Source: Pseudarthrobacter sulfonivorans
GTDB lineage: Bacteria; Actinomycetota; Actinomycetes; Actinomycetales; Micrococcaceae
Direction of reading: 5' to 3'
Length of the DNA: 64,000 nucleotides
Assembly: GCF_024391045.1 (NCBI RefSeq)
Contig: NZ_JANFCZ010000002.1
Location: 232,423-296,422, forward strand
In this document: piece by piece, positions 1-8,369 of the stretch
How positions within the stretch are numbered: the first letter of the stretch is position 1
Layout of the letters: every line of letters begins with the position of its first letter
The notes under the pieces: model-generated
Databases searched by the model: none
Told to the model about the DNA's origin: nothing
The model's input: only the letters and a program-made list of their open reading frames with translations
Program-made: the position numbers and the translations under genes

Positions 1-81
1 GAACTCGGCGCCAAGCTGCGCGCCAACCTGGGCGCCGGTGCGGTTGACTCCGATGCTGAGGCTGCCAACAAGATCGGCTAA
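1..81 (+). CDS. C-terminal end of an unidentified protein (partial)
   Basis: The frame is open from the first base and ends with TAA. It gives a 26-residue Ala/Gly-rich tail that reads ELGAKLRANLGAGAVDSD and then runs to NKIG. High G+C at third positions and an intrinsic terminator 20 bp downstream support a genuine gene end. The tail is too short to assign a family and I do not recognise it. Confidence 0.6.
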   Translation, partial: ELGAKLRANLGAGAVDSDAEAANKIG

Positions 82-100
82 TACGGCCTTCTGCAGAACC

Positions 101-139
101 AAAACACCCCGCCACGGATTGTCCGTGGCGGGGTGTTTT
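101..139. terminator. Intrinsic terminator, probably bidirectional
   Basis: Perfect 18-bp inverted repeat (101-118 and 122-139) with a 3-nt loop. The arms begin with AAAA and end with TTTT, so a U-tract is produced on either strand. It lies between the gene ending at 81 and the convergent ABC operon ending at 218. Confidence 0.9.
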
Positions 140-147
140 GTCTAAAG

Positions 148-211
148 CAACCCGGGGTCACTTCCGGTTGCTCCGCCCGGGTTTATTGGGCGTAAGGTGA
201 CCCCGCGTTGG
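148..211. repeat. Dispersed palindromic element, copy A
   Basis: About 64 bp whose ends are inverted copies of CCAACGCGGGGTCAC, with CCCAATAAACC on the minus strand inside. Read on the minus strand it aligns along its length with the copy at 43857-43921, and its ends match the copy at 54011-54071. It lies between convergent gene ends just after the terminator at 101-139. It looks like a REP-type intergenic palindrome, possibly a second transcription barrier; that function is inferred. Confidence 0.75.
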
Positions 212-217
212 TTGGAG

Positions 218-1057
218 CTAGGAGCGGGTGAGCGTTTCCGGCCCAGTCCCTGCCGCCGCGGGGCGGTGGCCCTTCTTGGCGAGCTGGATCTGCTCGTAGA
301 CGTGGTGGCGGAGTTCGGTGAAGCGGGGCAGGGAGCGGGTCTCCAACTGGTCGCGCTCAACCGGGAGGTCAATGACGATGTCCTCCTGCACCACGGTGGG
401 CGAGGACGACAGGATGATGACACGTTCGCCGAGGTATACGGATTCGTCGATGTCGTGGGTCACGAACAGTACGGTGATCCCGAGCTTCTTCCATACCGTG
501 CGGATGAGGTCCTCCAGGTCCGCACGGGTCTGTGCGTCCACAGCAGCGAACGGCTCGTCCATCAGCAGCACCTCGGGCTGGTAGGCGATGGCCCGGGCAA
601 TGGCCACGCGCTGCTGCATGCCGCCGGAGAGCTGCCACGGGTAGGAGCGCGGAACGTGGGCCAGGCCCACGGCTTCGAGGGCCTCATCCACCAGCTTGTC
701 CCGTTCGCCCTTGGGCACGCCCTGGTTCTTCAGCGGGAGTTCCACGTTTTCGCGGACGCGCATCCACGGGAAGAGGGACCGGCCGTATTCCTGGAAAACC
801 ACGGCCATCTTCTTCGGCGGGCCCGAGACGCGTTTGCCGTCCAGCAGCACCTCGCCCGCGGTAGGGGCCATCAGGCCGGAGATGCATTTCAGGAGCGTCG
901 TCTTGCCGGAGCCGGAGGGACCGACGAGGCAGGCCAGTTCGCCGGCGCGCAGGTCGAAGGTGAGGTTGCGGACCGCCTCGATGTCGCCGCCGTCGGTCTG
1001 GTAGACCTTCTTGAGGCCGCGGACGGAGAGCATCGCCGTGGTTGGGTCAGGCTGCAT
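218..1057 (-). CDS. ABC transporter ATP-binding protein, NitT/TauT family
   Basis: 279-residue cytoplasmic ATPase that powers a nitrate/sulfonate/taurine-type importer. Walker A is GPSGSGKTT (about residues 47-55), the signature is LSGGMQQRVAIARAI, and Walker B is LLMDEPFAAVDAQT followed by the switch His in VTHDIDES. It is the last gene of a four-gene minus-strand operon and its start overlaps the end of the permease gene by 11 bp. A second ATG eight codons in (MLSVRGLKK) could also be the start. The substrate cannot be read from the ATPase. The frame ends only a few bases from repeat copy A. Confidence 0.92.
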   Translation of the reverse strand: MQPDPTTAMLSVRGLKKVYQTDGGDIEAVRNLTFDLRAGELACLVGPSGSGKTTLLKCISGLMAPTAGEVLLDGKRVSGPPKKMAVVFQEYGRSLFPWMRVRENVELPLKNQGVPKGERDKLVDEALEAVGLAHVPRSYPWQLSGGMQQRVAIARAIAYQPEVLLMDEPFAAVDAQTRADLEDLIRTVWKKLGITVLFVTHDIDESVYLGERVIILSSSPTVVQEDIVIDLPVERDQLETRSLPRFTELRHHVYEQIQLAKKGHRPAAAGTGPETLTRS

Positions 1058-1820
1058 TTTCTACCTCTTTCTGGCCGTGGTACCAGCGCAGGATGTTCCG
1101 CTCGGCCCACTGGAAGATGAACGACATCGCCACACCCAGCAGACCGAGCACCACGATGCCGGACCACATTTCCGGAATGGCGAAAGACCGCTGGAACTGG
1201 ACGATGGTAAAGCCAAGCCCCGAGGACGAGGCGAACATTTCGGAGATGACCATCAGGATCAGCCCAAGGGACAGGGACTGGCGCACTCCGGCCATGATCT
1301 GCGGGCTGGCCGAAGGCAGCACGAGGTACCGGACCCGGGCCCAGCCGTTGATGCCGTAGGTATGGGCCGAGTCGGAGAGAACGCCGTCCACAGCCCGGAC
1401 CCCTTCGATGGTGTTCAGCAGGACCGGCCAGACACAGCCGGAAATGATCACTGCCACCTTCATGGAGTCGGTGATGCCCATCAGCAGGATCAGGACGGGG
1501 ACCAGGACAGGCGGCGGAATGGCACGGAAGAACTCCAAGGTGGGTTCCAACAGTGCGCGCAGCCATTTGACTGAGCCGATGAGGACGCCGCCGACGACGC
1601 CGATGATGATCGCCGCGACGACGCCCACCAGGAGACGTCCCAGGCTGGGCAGCACGTCGGTGACGAAACGGGGGCCGAACCAGACCTCACCGAACTTGGC
1701 GAACAGGGCTGCCGGGGTGGGAACAAAGAAGTTCACCGCTCCGAGGGTGGAGGCCCACCAGAGCAGCACCAGCAGGACCGGCAGCGCCAGGACAAAGCCG
1801 AGGGTCTTCAGGATTTTCAT
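1047..1820 (-). CDS. ABC transporter permease, NitT/TauT family (second permease)
   Basis: 257-residue integral membrane protein with about six hydrophobic segments, from the SsuC/TauC-like BPD_transp_1 family. The cytoplasmic EAA loop that contacts the ATPase is seen as DSAHTYGINGWARVRYLV-like sequence in the middle. It overlaps the preceding permease gene by 4 bp (ATGA) and the ATPase gene by 11 bp, so translation is probably coupled. With the permease at 1817-2659 it likely forms a heterodimeric channel; most family members use a single permease gene. Confidence 0.9.
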   Translation of the reverse strand: MKILKTLGFVLALPVLLVLLWWASTLGAVNFFVPTPAALFAKFGEVWFGPRFVTDVLPSLGRLLVGVVAAIIIGVVGGVLIGSVKWLRALLEPTLEFFRAIPPPVLVPVLILLMGITDSMKVAVIISGCVWPVLLNTIEGVRAVDGVLSDSAHTYGINGWARVRYLVLPSASPQIMAGVRQSLSLGLILMVISEMFASSSGLGFTIVQFQRSFAIPEMWSGIVVLGLLGVAMSFIFQWAERNILRWYHGQKEVENAA

Positions 1821-2659
1821 ACGATCACCTCGGAACGGACGGAGGAGTGCCAGGACAGCGTCTTCTTCTCGATCAGCCGCATCAGGGAATTAATCAGGAC
1901 GCCGATCAGACCGGTGGCGAGCACCAGGGCGTACATGCCCGAGATGGCGCCGCCGGACTGGGCGAGGGCGATCTCATGGCCGAGGCCCGGGGAGCCGATC
2001 ACCAGTTCGGCCGTGATGGCCAGGACCAGCGCCACCGTGGCTGCGAGACGGACACCCGTCATGAGGTACGGCAGCGCCGTGGGGAAAACGACATAGCGGA
2101 TCCGCGCCATCCGGCCCAGTCCGTACGTCCTGGCGGTGTTGTTGGCCACCATGTCAATGTCGGCCACGCCGTAAAGAACCTGGATCAGGACCTGCCAGAA
2201 GGCGGCATACGTGATCAGCATCAGTGACGATTCAATCTTTATGCCGAAGAGCAGCACCGCCAGGGGAATCAGCGCCACCGAGGGGATGGGACGGAGGAAC
2301 TCCACCGTGGAGTTCGTGGCCTTTCGCAGGAAGTCGCTGGAGCCGATGATAAAGCCCAGCAGCACCGCCAGGACGACGGCGATTACCAGGCCCAGGAACC
2401 AGGCCGTCATGGTTTCGCCGACTGAGATCCAAAAGGCTGTCAGGCCGAAGTCCCGCACCAGGGCGGCAATAACTTCGCTGGCCGGCGGGAGGAAGCGTTC
2501 ATTGATGATGCCCAGCCGTGGAATGAGCTCCCATGTGCCCAGGAATCCTATGATCCCTGCCAGGCCCAGCAGCTGTTTCACCGGTGACTTGCGGACCCGC
2601 CGGCGGTCCCGTCCCGTGGTGGAGACGGGACCGCCGGAGGCCAGGGCGTCTGCACTCAC
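1817..2659 (-). CDS. ABC transporter permease, NitT/TauT family (first permease)
   Basis: 280-residue membrane protein. It has a basic cytoplasmic N-terminus (RDRRRVRKSPVKQ), about six transmembrane helices and an EAA-type loop (ARTYGLGRMARIRYVV). It belongs to the same family as the adjacent permease but is clearly diverged, so this is not a recent duplicate. It overlaps the binding-protein gene (ATGA at 2656-2659) and the next permease. Inferred to be half of a heterodimeric translocation pore. Confidence 0.9.
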   Translation of the reverse strand: MSADALASGGPVSTTGRDRRRVRKSPVKQLLGLAGIIGFLGTWELIPRLGIINERFLPPASEVIAALVRDFGLTAFWISVGETMTAWFLGLVIAVVLAVLLGFIIGSSDFLRKATNSTVEFLRPIPSVALIPLAVLLFGIKIESSLMLITYAAFWQVLIQVLYGVADIDMVANNTARTYGLGRMARIRYVVFPTALPYLMTGVRLAATVALVLAITAELVIGSPGLGHEIALAQSGGAISGMYALVLATGLIGVLINSLMRLIEKKTLSWHSSVRSEVIV

Positions 2660-3645
2660 GGGAGGAGGTCGCCTGCGTTCGGTGCCTTGCTCAGCGTGCC
2701 GTACTTGGCCGCGGCGTCGCCGAGGGTCTTAAACGCGTCCTTGTCGAAGTTGACGGTCCAGTGCGTCAGCGTCATCTTGGACCGGGAAGCCTCATCGATC
2801 TTGGTGTACGTACCCACGATGTCGCGGACTTCCTGCGGGTGGGCCTGGGCGTACTCGAGGGACTTGTTCATGGCCCGGGTGAACTTCTGCGTGAGTTCAG
2901 GCTTGCTCTTGACCGTGTCCGACTTGGTGAAGTACCCGGCGATATCCAGCTTCGGGCTCATCTCCACGAAGTTCCAGGAGACGACCGTTCCGCCGTCGGC
3001 CACCGCCTTGGACATGAACGGCTCAAGGATCCAGGCGGCGTCCACCTGCTTGTTGGCCAGTGCTGCGGGTGCATCCGGGAAGGCCACCTCGACAAACTTC
3101 ACGCTGGCGGGATCGCCGCCGTCCTTTTCGACGGCCGACTTAATGGTGGTGTCGCCGATGTTGGACAGGTTGTTCACCGACACAGTCTTGCCGGCAAGGT
3201 CCTTCGCCGACTTGATGCTCGAACCAGCGGGAACGACGACGCCGCCGACGTCCTTGCCGGTCTCACCCGTGGTGGACGCGCCGTTGGCCACAAACTTCAG
3301 GTCAAGCCCCTTGTCCTTGGCCACCATCACGGAGATCAGGTTCGAAAACGCAAAGTCGAAGCTTCCGCTGACCACGCCAGGGACGATTGCGGCGCCGCCG
3401 GTGGCCTGCTGGATGTCCAGTTGCAGGCCCTCGTCCTTGAAGAACCCCTGCTTATCGCCCAGATAGATCGGTGCGCAGTCGACGATGGGAATCACACCGA
3501 CGCTGACTTTCGTTAAATCCGTTCCGCCGGCGGCCCCGCCGGAGGAGGCAGCACCGCCGGGGGAACTCGGTGAACCGGACCCGCATGCTGACAGGCCCAG
3601 GACGGTTGCTGCGGCAAGCACCGCGATAACGCTACGACGTTTCAT
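2656..3645 (-). CDS. ABC transporter substrate-binding lipoprotein (NMT1/THI5-like)
   Basis: 329-residue extracytoplasmic binding protein that heads the operon. A lipoprotein signal peptide is seen, MKRRSVIAVLAAATVLGLSAC, with lipobox LSAC and a Gly/Ser-rich linker. The mature part starts VSVGVIPIVDCAPIYLGDKQ, then QGFFKDEGL, typical of NitT/TauT and NMT1-like proteins. The frame stays open to 3942, but I place the start at 3645 because the signal peptide begins there and AAAGGAG lies upstream at the right spacing. Possible ligands are a sulfonate, nitrate, pyrimidine or aromatic acid; the sequence does not decide. Confidence 0.9.
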   Translation of the reverse strand: MKRRSVIAVLAAATVLGLSACGSGSPSSPGGAASSGGAAGGTDLTKVSVGVIPIVDCAPIYLGDKQGFFKDEGLQLDIQQATGGAAIVPGVVSGSFDFAFSNLISVMVAKDKGLDLKFVANGASTTGETGKDVGGVVVPAGSSIKSAKDLAGKTVSVNNLSNIGDTTIKSAVEKDGGDPASVKFVEVAFPDAPAALANKQVDAAWILEPFMSKAVADGGTVVSWNFVEMSPKLDIAGYFTKSDTVKSKPELTQKFTRAMNKSLEYAQAHPQEVRDIVGTYTKIDEASRSKMTLTHWTVNFDKDAFKTLGDAAAKYGTLSKAPNAGDLLP

Positions 3646-3908
3646 GTTCACTCCTTTGTGATGTGCATTGGGAGTGAGACGCCCCCAACCCAACTCTGTT
3701 CGCAGTCCGAACAGACGTTCAAGGAAAGTCTGTGTGACTGGACGTTGAAGGGTCAACCAGATCGGCCCATTGTTATCCTCATGATACGTAAGCGACCGCA
3801 TGGTGGACAGGGTCCCGGATCTTCCGTTGAGCGCGGATGACAATGACGGTTTCCACATAGGCACTGCCGGCTCTGGCTGGAGCTCTGTCCCCTGCCTAGG
3901 ATCACTGC

Positions 3909-4544
3909 ATGAGTACATTTCAGGGGATCCCCGCAGGGGCATTTGAGTTCTACGCCGAGCTTGAGGACAACAACAACCGGGAGTGGTGGCTGGCGCACAA
4001 GGACCGCTACACCAACCTGGTCCGGGATCCGCTTACCACGCTCCTTGCTGAACTGGAACCACGGTTCGGTCCCGCGAAGATCTTCCGGCCCAACAGGGAC
4101 GTCAGGTTCTCCCAGGACAAGTCACCCTATAAGACCGCTCAGGGCGCCTTCGCTTCAGCACAGGAGGGCGTTGGGTTCTACCTCCAGGTGAGCGCAGACG
4201 GACTGCTGGTGGGAGGGGGTTACCACTCACATACCCCCGCACAACTGGCAAGGTTCCGCAATTCCGTGGACGCGTCAGGCACCGGTGAATCGCTGCGGCA
4301 CATCGTGGACAGCATCGCCGCCGCCGGATTTGCGGTGGAGGGTGAGAAACTGAAGACAGTCCCCCGCGGTTACGACCGGGCCCATCCGAGGGCGGAACTG
4401 CTCAAGCACAAGTCACTCTCGGCCGGCACCGAACTGGGCCAGCCGGACTGGGTCTCGTCGCCCGGGGCCGCGCAGGAGATCGCCAAGTTGTGGGACCAGC
4501 TGCGGCCACTCGTGGACTGGGTGGGGCGCCACGCAGCGCCGTGA
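3909..4544 (+). CDS. DUF2461 family protein
   Basis: 211-residue cytoplasmic protein matching the DUF2461/TIGR02453 pattern: an N-terminal FYAELEDNNNREWWLAHKD, then RPNRDVRFSQDKSPYKT and VGFYLQVSADGLLVGGGYH. No biochemical function is established for the family. There is no clear ribosome-binding site. Instead TAGGAT (3897-3902) sits exactly six bases before the ATG, which suggests a leaderless transcript. It is divergent from the ABC operon, with 263 bp between them in which I see no other gene. Confidence 0.88.
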   Translation: MSTFQGIPAGAFEFYAELEDNNNREWWLAHKDRYTNLVRDPLTTLLAELEPRFGPAKIFRPNRDVRFSQDKSPYKTAQGAFASAQEGVGFYLQVSADGLLVGGGYHSHTPAQLARFRNSVDASGTGESLRHIVDSIAAAGFAVEGEKLKTVPRGYDRAHPRAELLKHKSLSAGTELGQPDWVSSPGAAQEIAKLWDQLRPLVDWVGRHAAP

Positions 4545-4584
4545 CCCGCAGCGCCGTGACCTGTGGACGGGTCCGCGGCGGCAG

Positions 4585-5535
4585 TTAACGCGCCACCGGT
4601 TCAGTGGCGTCGAGCAGGGCAAGCTCGTGGCGGCGCGGCATTCCTTCCCAGTCGCCGGGCACCAGGCAGGCGAACGCTCCGGTACGGACCGCCGTGAGCA
4701 GCCGCTCCTGCACGGAGGCTCCGGCCAGCAGGTCCGAAATATAGCCGGCCACAAACGCGTCGCCGGCGCCCACGGTGTCTATCGCGTTGACCCGGATGGC
4801 ATCCTGGACGTATTCCACACCATCAACGACGGCGGCACAGCCTGCGGCCCCGCGCTTGATCACAGCCTGGCCGGGTCCCAGGGCCGAAACGCGTCGGGCA
4901 AGCTCCAGGGAATCCTCCGACGGCCCCACCGCAATGGCGGCTTCATCGTCGCCCGCAAACACCACGTCCGCCTGGGCGATGAAGCTCCGAAAAACACCGC
5001 CGGCCTCTTCCGCGGACCAGAGCGCAGCCCGGTAATTGAGATCGAAGGAAACCATAACCCCGGCCTCGCGGGCCACATCGAGCGCATATTGGACGGCCTC
5101 CGCCGCGGAAGGCGACAAAGCAGGGGTGATGCCCGTAATGTGCAGAAGTTTGGCGTTGGCAATCCGTTCAGCCGGAATGTCATCCCGGGACAGCCGCGAA
5201 CCTGCACTTCCGGCCCGGTAATACCAGACCTTGATCTGGTCCATGGTGCGGCGTTCTTTGATCATGAGCCCGGTGGGTGCTGCCCCGTCACGCAGCGGGT
5301 CAACCATGATGCCCTCGGCGGCAAGCTCACGCAGCACCAGCTCCCCGAGGCTGTCGTCGCCGACGCGCCCCACCCAGGTCACGGAAGTACCCAACCGGCG
5401 GAGGGCAATGGCGACGTTGCTCTCCGAACCGCCCATGCCGAGGCTGAGCGAGGGAACCTGCGCCAACGGACCCGGTGTTTCCGCCCTCATCAGGCCCATG
5501 GTTTCGCCGAGGGTGACCACGTCCGTGAACGTCAC
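4585..5535 (-). CDS. kdgK: 2-keto-3-deoxygluconate kinase (PfkB family)
   Basis: 316-residue PfkB-family sugar kinase. The N-terminal signature region contains GGSESNVAIALRRLG, and the C-terminal signature DTVGAGDAFVAGY carries the catalytic Asp and anion hole. It overlaps the KDPG aldolase gene by 4 bp. That pairing points to phosphorylation of 2-keto-3-deoxygluconate to KDPG, feeding pyruvate and glyceraldehyde-3-phosphate. Substrate specificity is inferred from the neighbour; related sugar kinases look similar. Confidence 0.87.
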   Translation of the reverse strand: MTFTDVVTLGETMGLMRAETPGPLAQVPSLSLGMGGSESNVAIALRRLGTSVTWVGRVGDDSLGELVLRELAAEGIMVDPLRDGAAPTGLMIKERRTMDQIKVWYYRAGSAGSRLSRDDIPAERIANAKLLHITGITPALSPSAAEAVQYALDVAREAGVMVSFDLNYRAALWSAEEAGGVFRSFIAQADVVFAGDDEAAIAVGPSEDSLELARRVSALGPGQAVIKRGAAGCAAVVDGVEYVQDAIRVNAIDTVGAGDAFVAGYISDLLAGASVQERLLTAVRTGAFACLVPGDWEGMPRRHELALLDATEPVAR

Positions 5536-6197
5536 CGCACGCCCCTTGCTTCAACGGCTTCCGCCACCAGCCCGCTCAACTGCCGGGCCCGCCGCGTGAG
5601 GGCCCCGAGGTCCCCACCGGAGAACGCGTCCCGGAGCAGCGGGCCACCGAGGCTGACCGCGAGGGCTCCTGCAGCGATCCAGTCCGCGGCATCGTCGATG
5701 CCGATACCGCCGGACGGGATGACCCGCATCGCCGGGAAGGGCCCGCGAAGCTGGCCGAGGTAACCGGGACCTACCGTGGAGGCGGGGAACAGCTTGACGG
5801 CCGTTGCCCCCGCCAGCATGCCGGTCAACAGCTCGGTGGGCGTCAGTCCGCCGGGGAAAACCGGCACGCCGGCCTCCACCGCGGCGTGCACGACGTCCGT
5901 CACCATGGCGGGCGTCACGAGGTAGTCCGCGCCGCCGTCGAGCGCTTCACGGGCCTGGTCGCCTGAGATGACGGTTCCGACGCCGATTTCCGCGTCCGCT
6001 CCGAACTGCTGCTTAAGCTGCGGCAGGAGATCAAAAACCCCGTCAGTGCTGAGCGTCAGTTCAATGGACCGCACGCCGCCACTGACCAGTGCCTCGATGA
6101 CCGGCGCGTATTCCCGGGCGTGACGGGCGCGTAGGACCGCCACCACCGGGTTGGCCTGCAGGACAGCTGAGACGGGAGGGCTTTGGAGTTGGCTCAT
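5532..6197 (-). CDS. eda: KDPG/KHG aldolase
   Basis: 221-residue class I aldolase that cleaves 2-keto-3-deoxy-6-phosphogluconate (and 4-hydroxy-2-oxoglutarate). The Schiff-base lysine is in AVKLFPAS (Lys135). The catalytic glutamate is in SIELTLS (Glu46) and the phosphate loop is VFPGGLTPTE. The frame is open to 6329, but the N-terminal extension is low-quality Arg/Pro/Thr sequence, so I start at the ATG at 6197 (MSQLQSPPV). It overlaps kdgK by 4 bp and follows the APC permease gene by 37 bp. Confidence 0.9.
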   Translation of the reverse strand: MSQLQSPPVSAVLQANPVVAVLRARHAREYAPVIEALVSGGVRSIELTLSTDGVFDLLPQLKQQFGADAEIGVGTVISGDQAREALDGGADYLVTPAMVTDVVHAAVEAGVPVFPGGLTPTELLTGMLAGATAVKLFPASTVGPGYLGQLRGPFPAMRVIPSGGIGIDDAADWIAAGALAVSLGGPLLRDAFSGGDLGALTRRARQLSGLVAEAVEARGVR

Positions 6198-6234
6198 GCC
6201 AGCAACGATATCGGCTGTCCGGCGGCCGCCCGAA

Positions 6235-7785
6235 CTACCGGGAGAGCGCTGCGTCCTTGGCGTCCGCGGCGGTGTCCGAACCGGAGTCCGTACCGTCCAC
6301 GGCGGACTTGGCTGAGGCGAACCTCTCATTCAGGCGTGAATGCTTCTGCCCGTAGGAGAAGTAGATGATGAGGCCGACCACCAGCCAGCCGGCGAAGAAG
6401 ATCCAGGTCTCCACGGCAAGGTTCGTCATCAGGTACAGGCAGAGGACGGCGGACACCACGGGGAGGACCTTGCCGAACGGCACGCGGAAGGACGGCTTCA
6501 GGTCCGGGCGCTTCTTGCGCAGCACTAGGATACCCAGGCTGACCATAACGAACGCCGACAGCGTGCCGATGTTGATCATTTCTTCGAGCAGGTCCACGTT
6601 GGTCAGCCCGGCGACCAGCGCCACGGCAGCCCCGCAGATGACCTGGAGCCGGACCGGCGTCGACCGCTTGTCGCTGGTCTTGGACAGGGACCGCGGCAGC
6701 AGGCCGTCGCGGCTCATGGCCAGCACCACGCGGGACAGTCCCATCAGCAGCACCATGATCACGGTGGTGAGGCCGATCAGGGAGCCGAAGGCGATGACCT
6801 TGGCCGCGGTGGTGTCCCCGACCGCTTCGAAGGCGGTTGTGAGGGTGGGGTTCTTGGCAGCGGCGAGGTCCGTGTAGGACACCATGCCGGTGAGCGCGAG
6901 GGACACGAGGATGTAGAGCAGGGTGACGACGGCGAGGCCGCCGAAGATGCCGCGCGGCAGGGTCTTCTGGGGGTTCTTGACTTCCTCCGCGGAGGTGGCC
7001 ACGACGTCAAAGCCAATGAAGGCGAAGAACACCAGGGCGGCGCCGGCGAAGATGCCCAGCGTGCCGTACTGTGCCGGGGCAGCGCCGGTAAGGAAGCCGA
7101 AGAACGACTGCTTGAGGACGTCCGCGCTGCCGCCGGCCGTGGGCTCGGCGGCCGGGACGAACGGGGTGTAGTTCTCGAATTTGACGTAGGTGAAGCCCAC
7201 CACGATCACAAAGAGCACCACGGCGATCTTGATCAGCGTGAAGACGTTGCCCACCCGGGCGGACAGCTTGGTGCCCAGCACCAGCAGCACCGTGAAGATG
7301 GCAACGATCAGGAAGGCGCCCCAGTAGAGGTCAACGCCGCCGATCGAGAGGGCGGGCGGGACGTCAGCGCCCATCAGCGCGAAGACTTTGCTGAGGTAGA
7401 TGCCCCAGTATTTGGCGATGACGGCCGCGGCGGTGAAAAGTTCCAGAATCAGGTTCCAGCCGATGATCCACGCCAGGACTTCGCCCATGGTGGCGTAGGT
7501 AAAGACGTACGCCGAGCCGGCAACGGGAATGGCGGTGGCAAACTCGGCGTAGCACATGATAGCCAGCGCACAGGTGACAGCGGCGATGGCGAACGAGACG
7601 GTCACGGCCGGTCCGGAGAAGTTGGCTGCAGCCTTCGCCCCGACGGAGAAGATACCGGCGCCGACAGCAACGGCGACGCCCATGATCATCAGGTCCCAGG
7701 TGCTGAGCGAGCGCTTCAGTTTGCGTCCGGGTTCATCGGCGTCAGCGATGGACTGCTCGATTGATTTGGTCCGGAGGAGGTTCAT
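6235..7785 (-). CDS. APC superfamily amino acid permease
   Basis: 516-residue polytopic protein with about 12 hydrophobic helices. It carries the APC motif MIMGVAVAVGAGIFSVGAKA near the N-terminus and an extended hydrophilic C-terminus rich in Asp/Ser. It resembles cationic amino acid (CAT) or YfnA-type permeases. The open frame reaches 7908; I use the ATG at 7785 (MNLLRTKSIEQSI), where family-like sequence begins. The substrate is uncertain. Although amino-acid-like, it is co-directional with eda and kdgK at 37 bp spacing and may be co-transcribed with them. Confidence 0.87.
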   Translation of the reverse strand: MNLLRTKSIEQSIADADEPGRKLKRSLSTWDLMIMGVAVAVGAGIFSVGAKAAANFSGPAVTVSFAIAAVTCALAIMCYAEFATAIPVAGSAYVFTYATMGEVLAWIIGWNLILELFTAAAVIAKYWGIYLSKVFALMGADVPPALSIGGVDLYWGAFLIVAIFTVLLVLGTKLSARVGNVFTLIKIAVVLFVIVVGFTYVKFENYTPFVPAAEPTAGGSADVLKQSFFGFLTGAAPAQYGTLGIFAGAALVFFAFIGFDVVATSAEEVKNPQKTLPRGIFGGLAVVTLLYILVSLALTGMVSYTDLAAAKNPTLTTAFEAVGDTTAAKVIAFGSLIGLTTVIMVLLMGLSRVVLAMSRDGLLPRSLSKTSDKRSTPVRLQVICGAAVALVAGLTNVDLLEEMINIGTLSAFVMVSLGILVLRKKRPDLKPSFRVPFGKVLPVVSAVLCLYLMTNLAVETWIFFAGWLVVGLIIYFSYGQKHSRLNERFASAKSAVDGTDSGSDTAADAKDAALSR

Positions 7786-7834
7786 AAGTGGTTCCACAAT
7801 CTTGAATAGTGTAGGAAACAGACTTATCAACTTT

Positions 7835-7855
7835 ACCGTCCATCCACTGGACGGT
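7835..7855. promoter_or_regulatory. Inverted repeat upstream of the APC permease gene
   Basis: Perfect inverted repeat ACCGTCCA-N5-TGGACGGT, 50 bp upstream of the permease start. Its symmetry and position suit an operator or a 5'-leader hairpin. No adjacent regulator gene is seen. Confidence 0.45.
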
Positions 7856-7911
7856 CGCAATCGTTCCGAATCGTGAGACGGCTTAGGTGCCGAACATAAT
7901 TGCGGCAAATG

Positions 7912-7943
7912 CCTCGGGGCCCTCCGATTGGACGGCCCCGAGG
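7912..7943. terminator. Hairpin terminator after the alcohol dehydrogenase operon
   Basis: Inverted repeat CCTCGGGGCC / GGCCCCGAGG with a 12-nt loop, located 19 bp after the DUF779 stop codon. The T-run (ATTTT) lies on the plus-strand side, so termination in the minus direction would rest mainly on the stem. Confidence 0.6.
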
Positions 7944-7961
7944 GGATTTTGGTCGAACCGG

Positions 7962-8369
7962 CTAAACGGGCCAGTCCATCAGGGCGGACCGGATCAGGAA
8001 CCGTTTGCCTTCCGGCGACTCAACCGAGAAACCGCTACCCCGGCCTGCCACCACGTCCACCGTCAGATGCGTATGGCTCCAGTATTCGAACTGCTCCCGG
8101 GACATCCAGAACTCCAGCGGCTCAGGCTGGAGCCCCTCCGAAATATCGAAGAGCCCCAGCAGCACGTCCGAATCACCCGTGATGAACTCACCGGCCGGAA
8201 AGCACATGGGTGAGGAGCCGTCGCAGCAGCCACCGGACTGGTGGAACATCAGCGGCCCGTGCCGACGCCAGAGTTTCCGCAGCAGTTCCACCGCCTCCGG
8301 GGTGAGCGCCACCCGGGAGAAATCCTCCCCGGGCAGCGTCACCGCGGCGTCGAGCCGATTGTCGGGCAT
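7962..8369 (-). CDS. DUF779 family protein
   Basis: 135-residue protein of the DUF779 family with the Cys/Gly cluster MFHQSGGCCDGSSPMC around residues 47-62. The conserved Cys and His residues suggest metal or redox involvement, but no function is established. Family members are regularly found beside acetaldehyde-type aldehyde dehydrogenases, as here. The start at 8369 shares one base with the alcohol dehydrogenase stop (TGATG). The longer open frame to 8690 is antisense-phase readthrough of the dehydrogenase gene. Confidence 0.85.
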   Translation of the reverse strand: MPDNRLDAAVTLPGEDFSRVALTPEAVELLRKLWRRHGPLMFHQSGGCCDGSSPMCFPAGEFITGDSDVLLGLFDISEGLQPEPLEFWMSREQFEYWSHTHLTVDVVAGRGSGFSVESPEGKRFLIRSALMDWPV

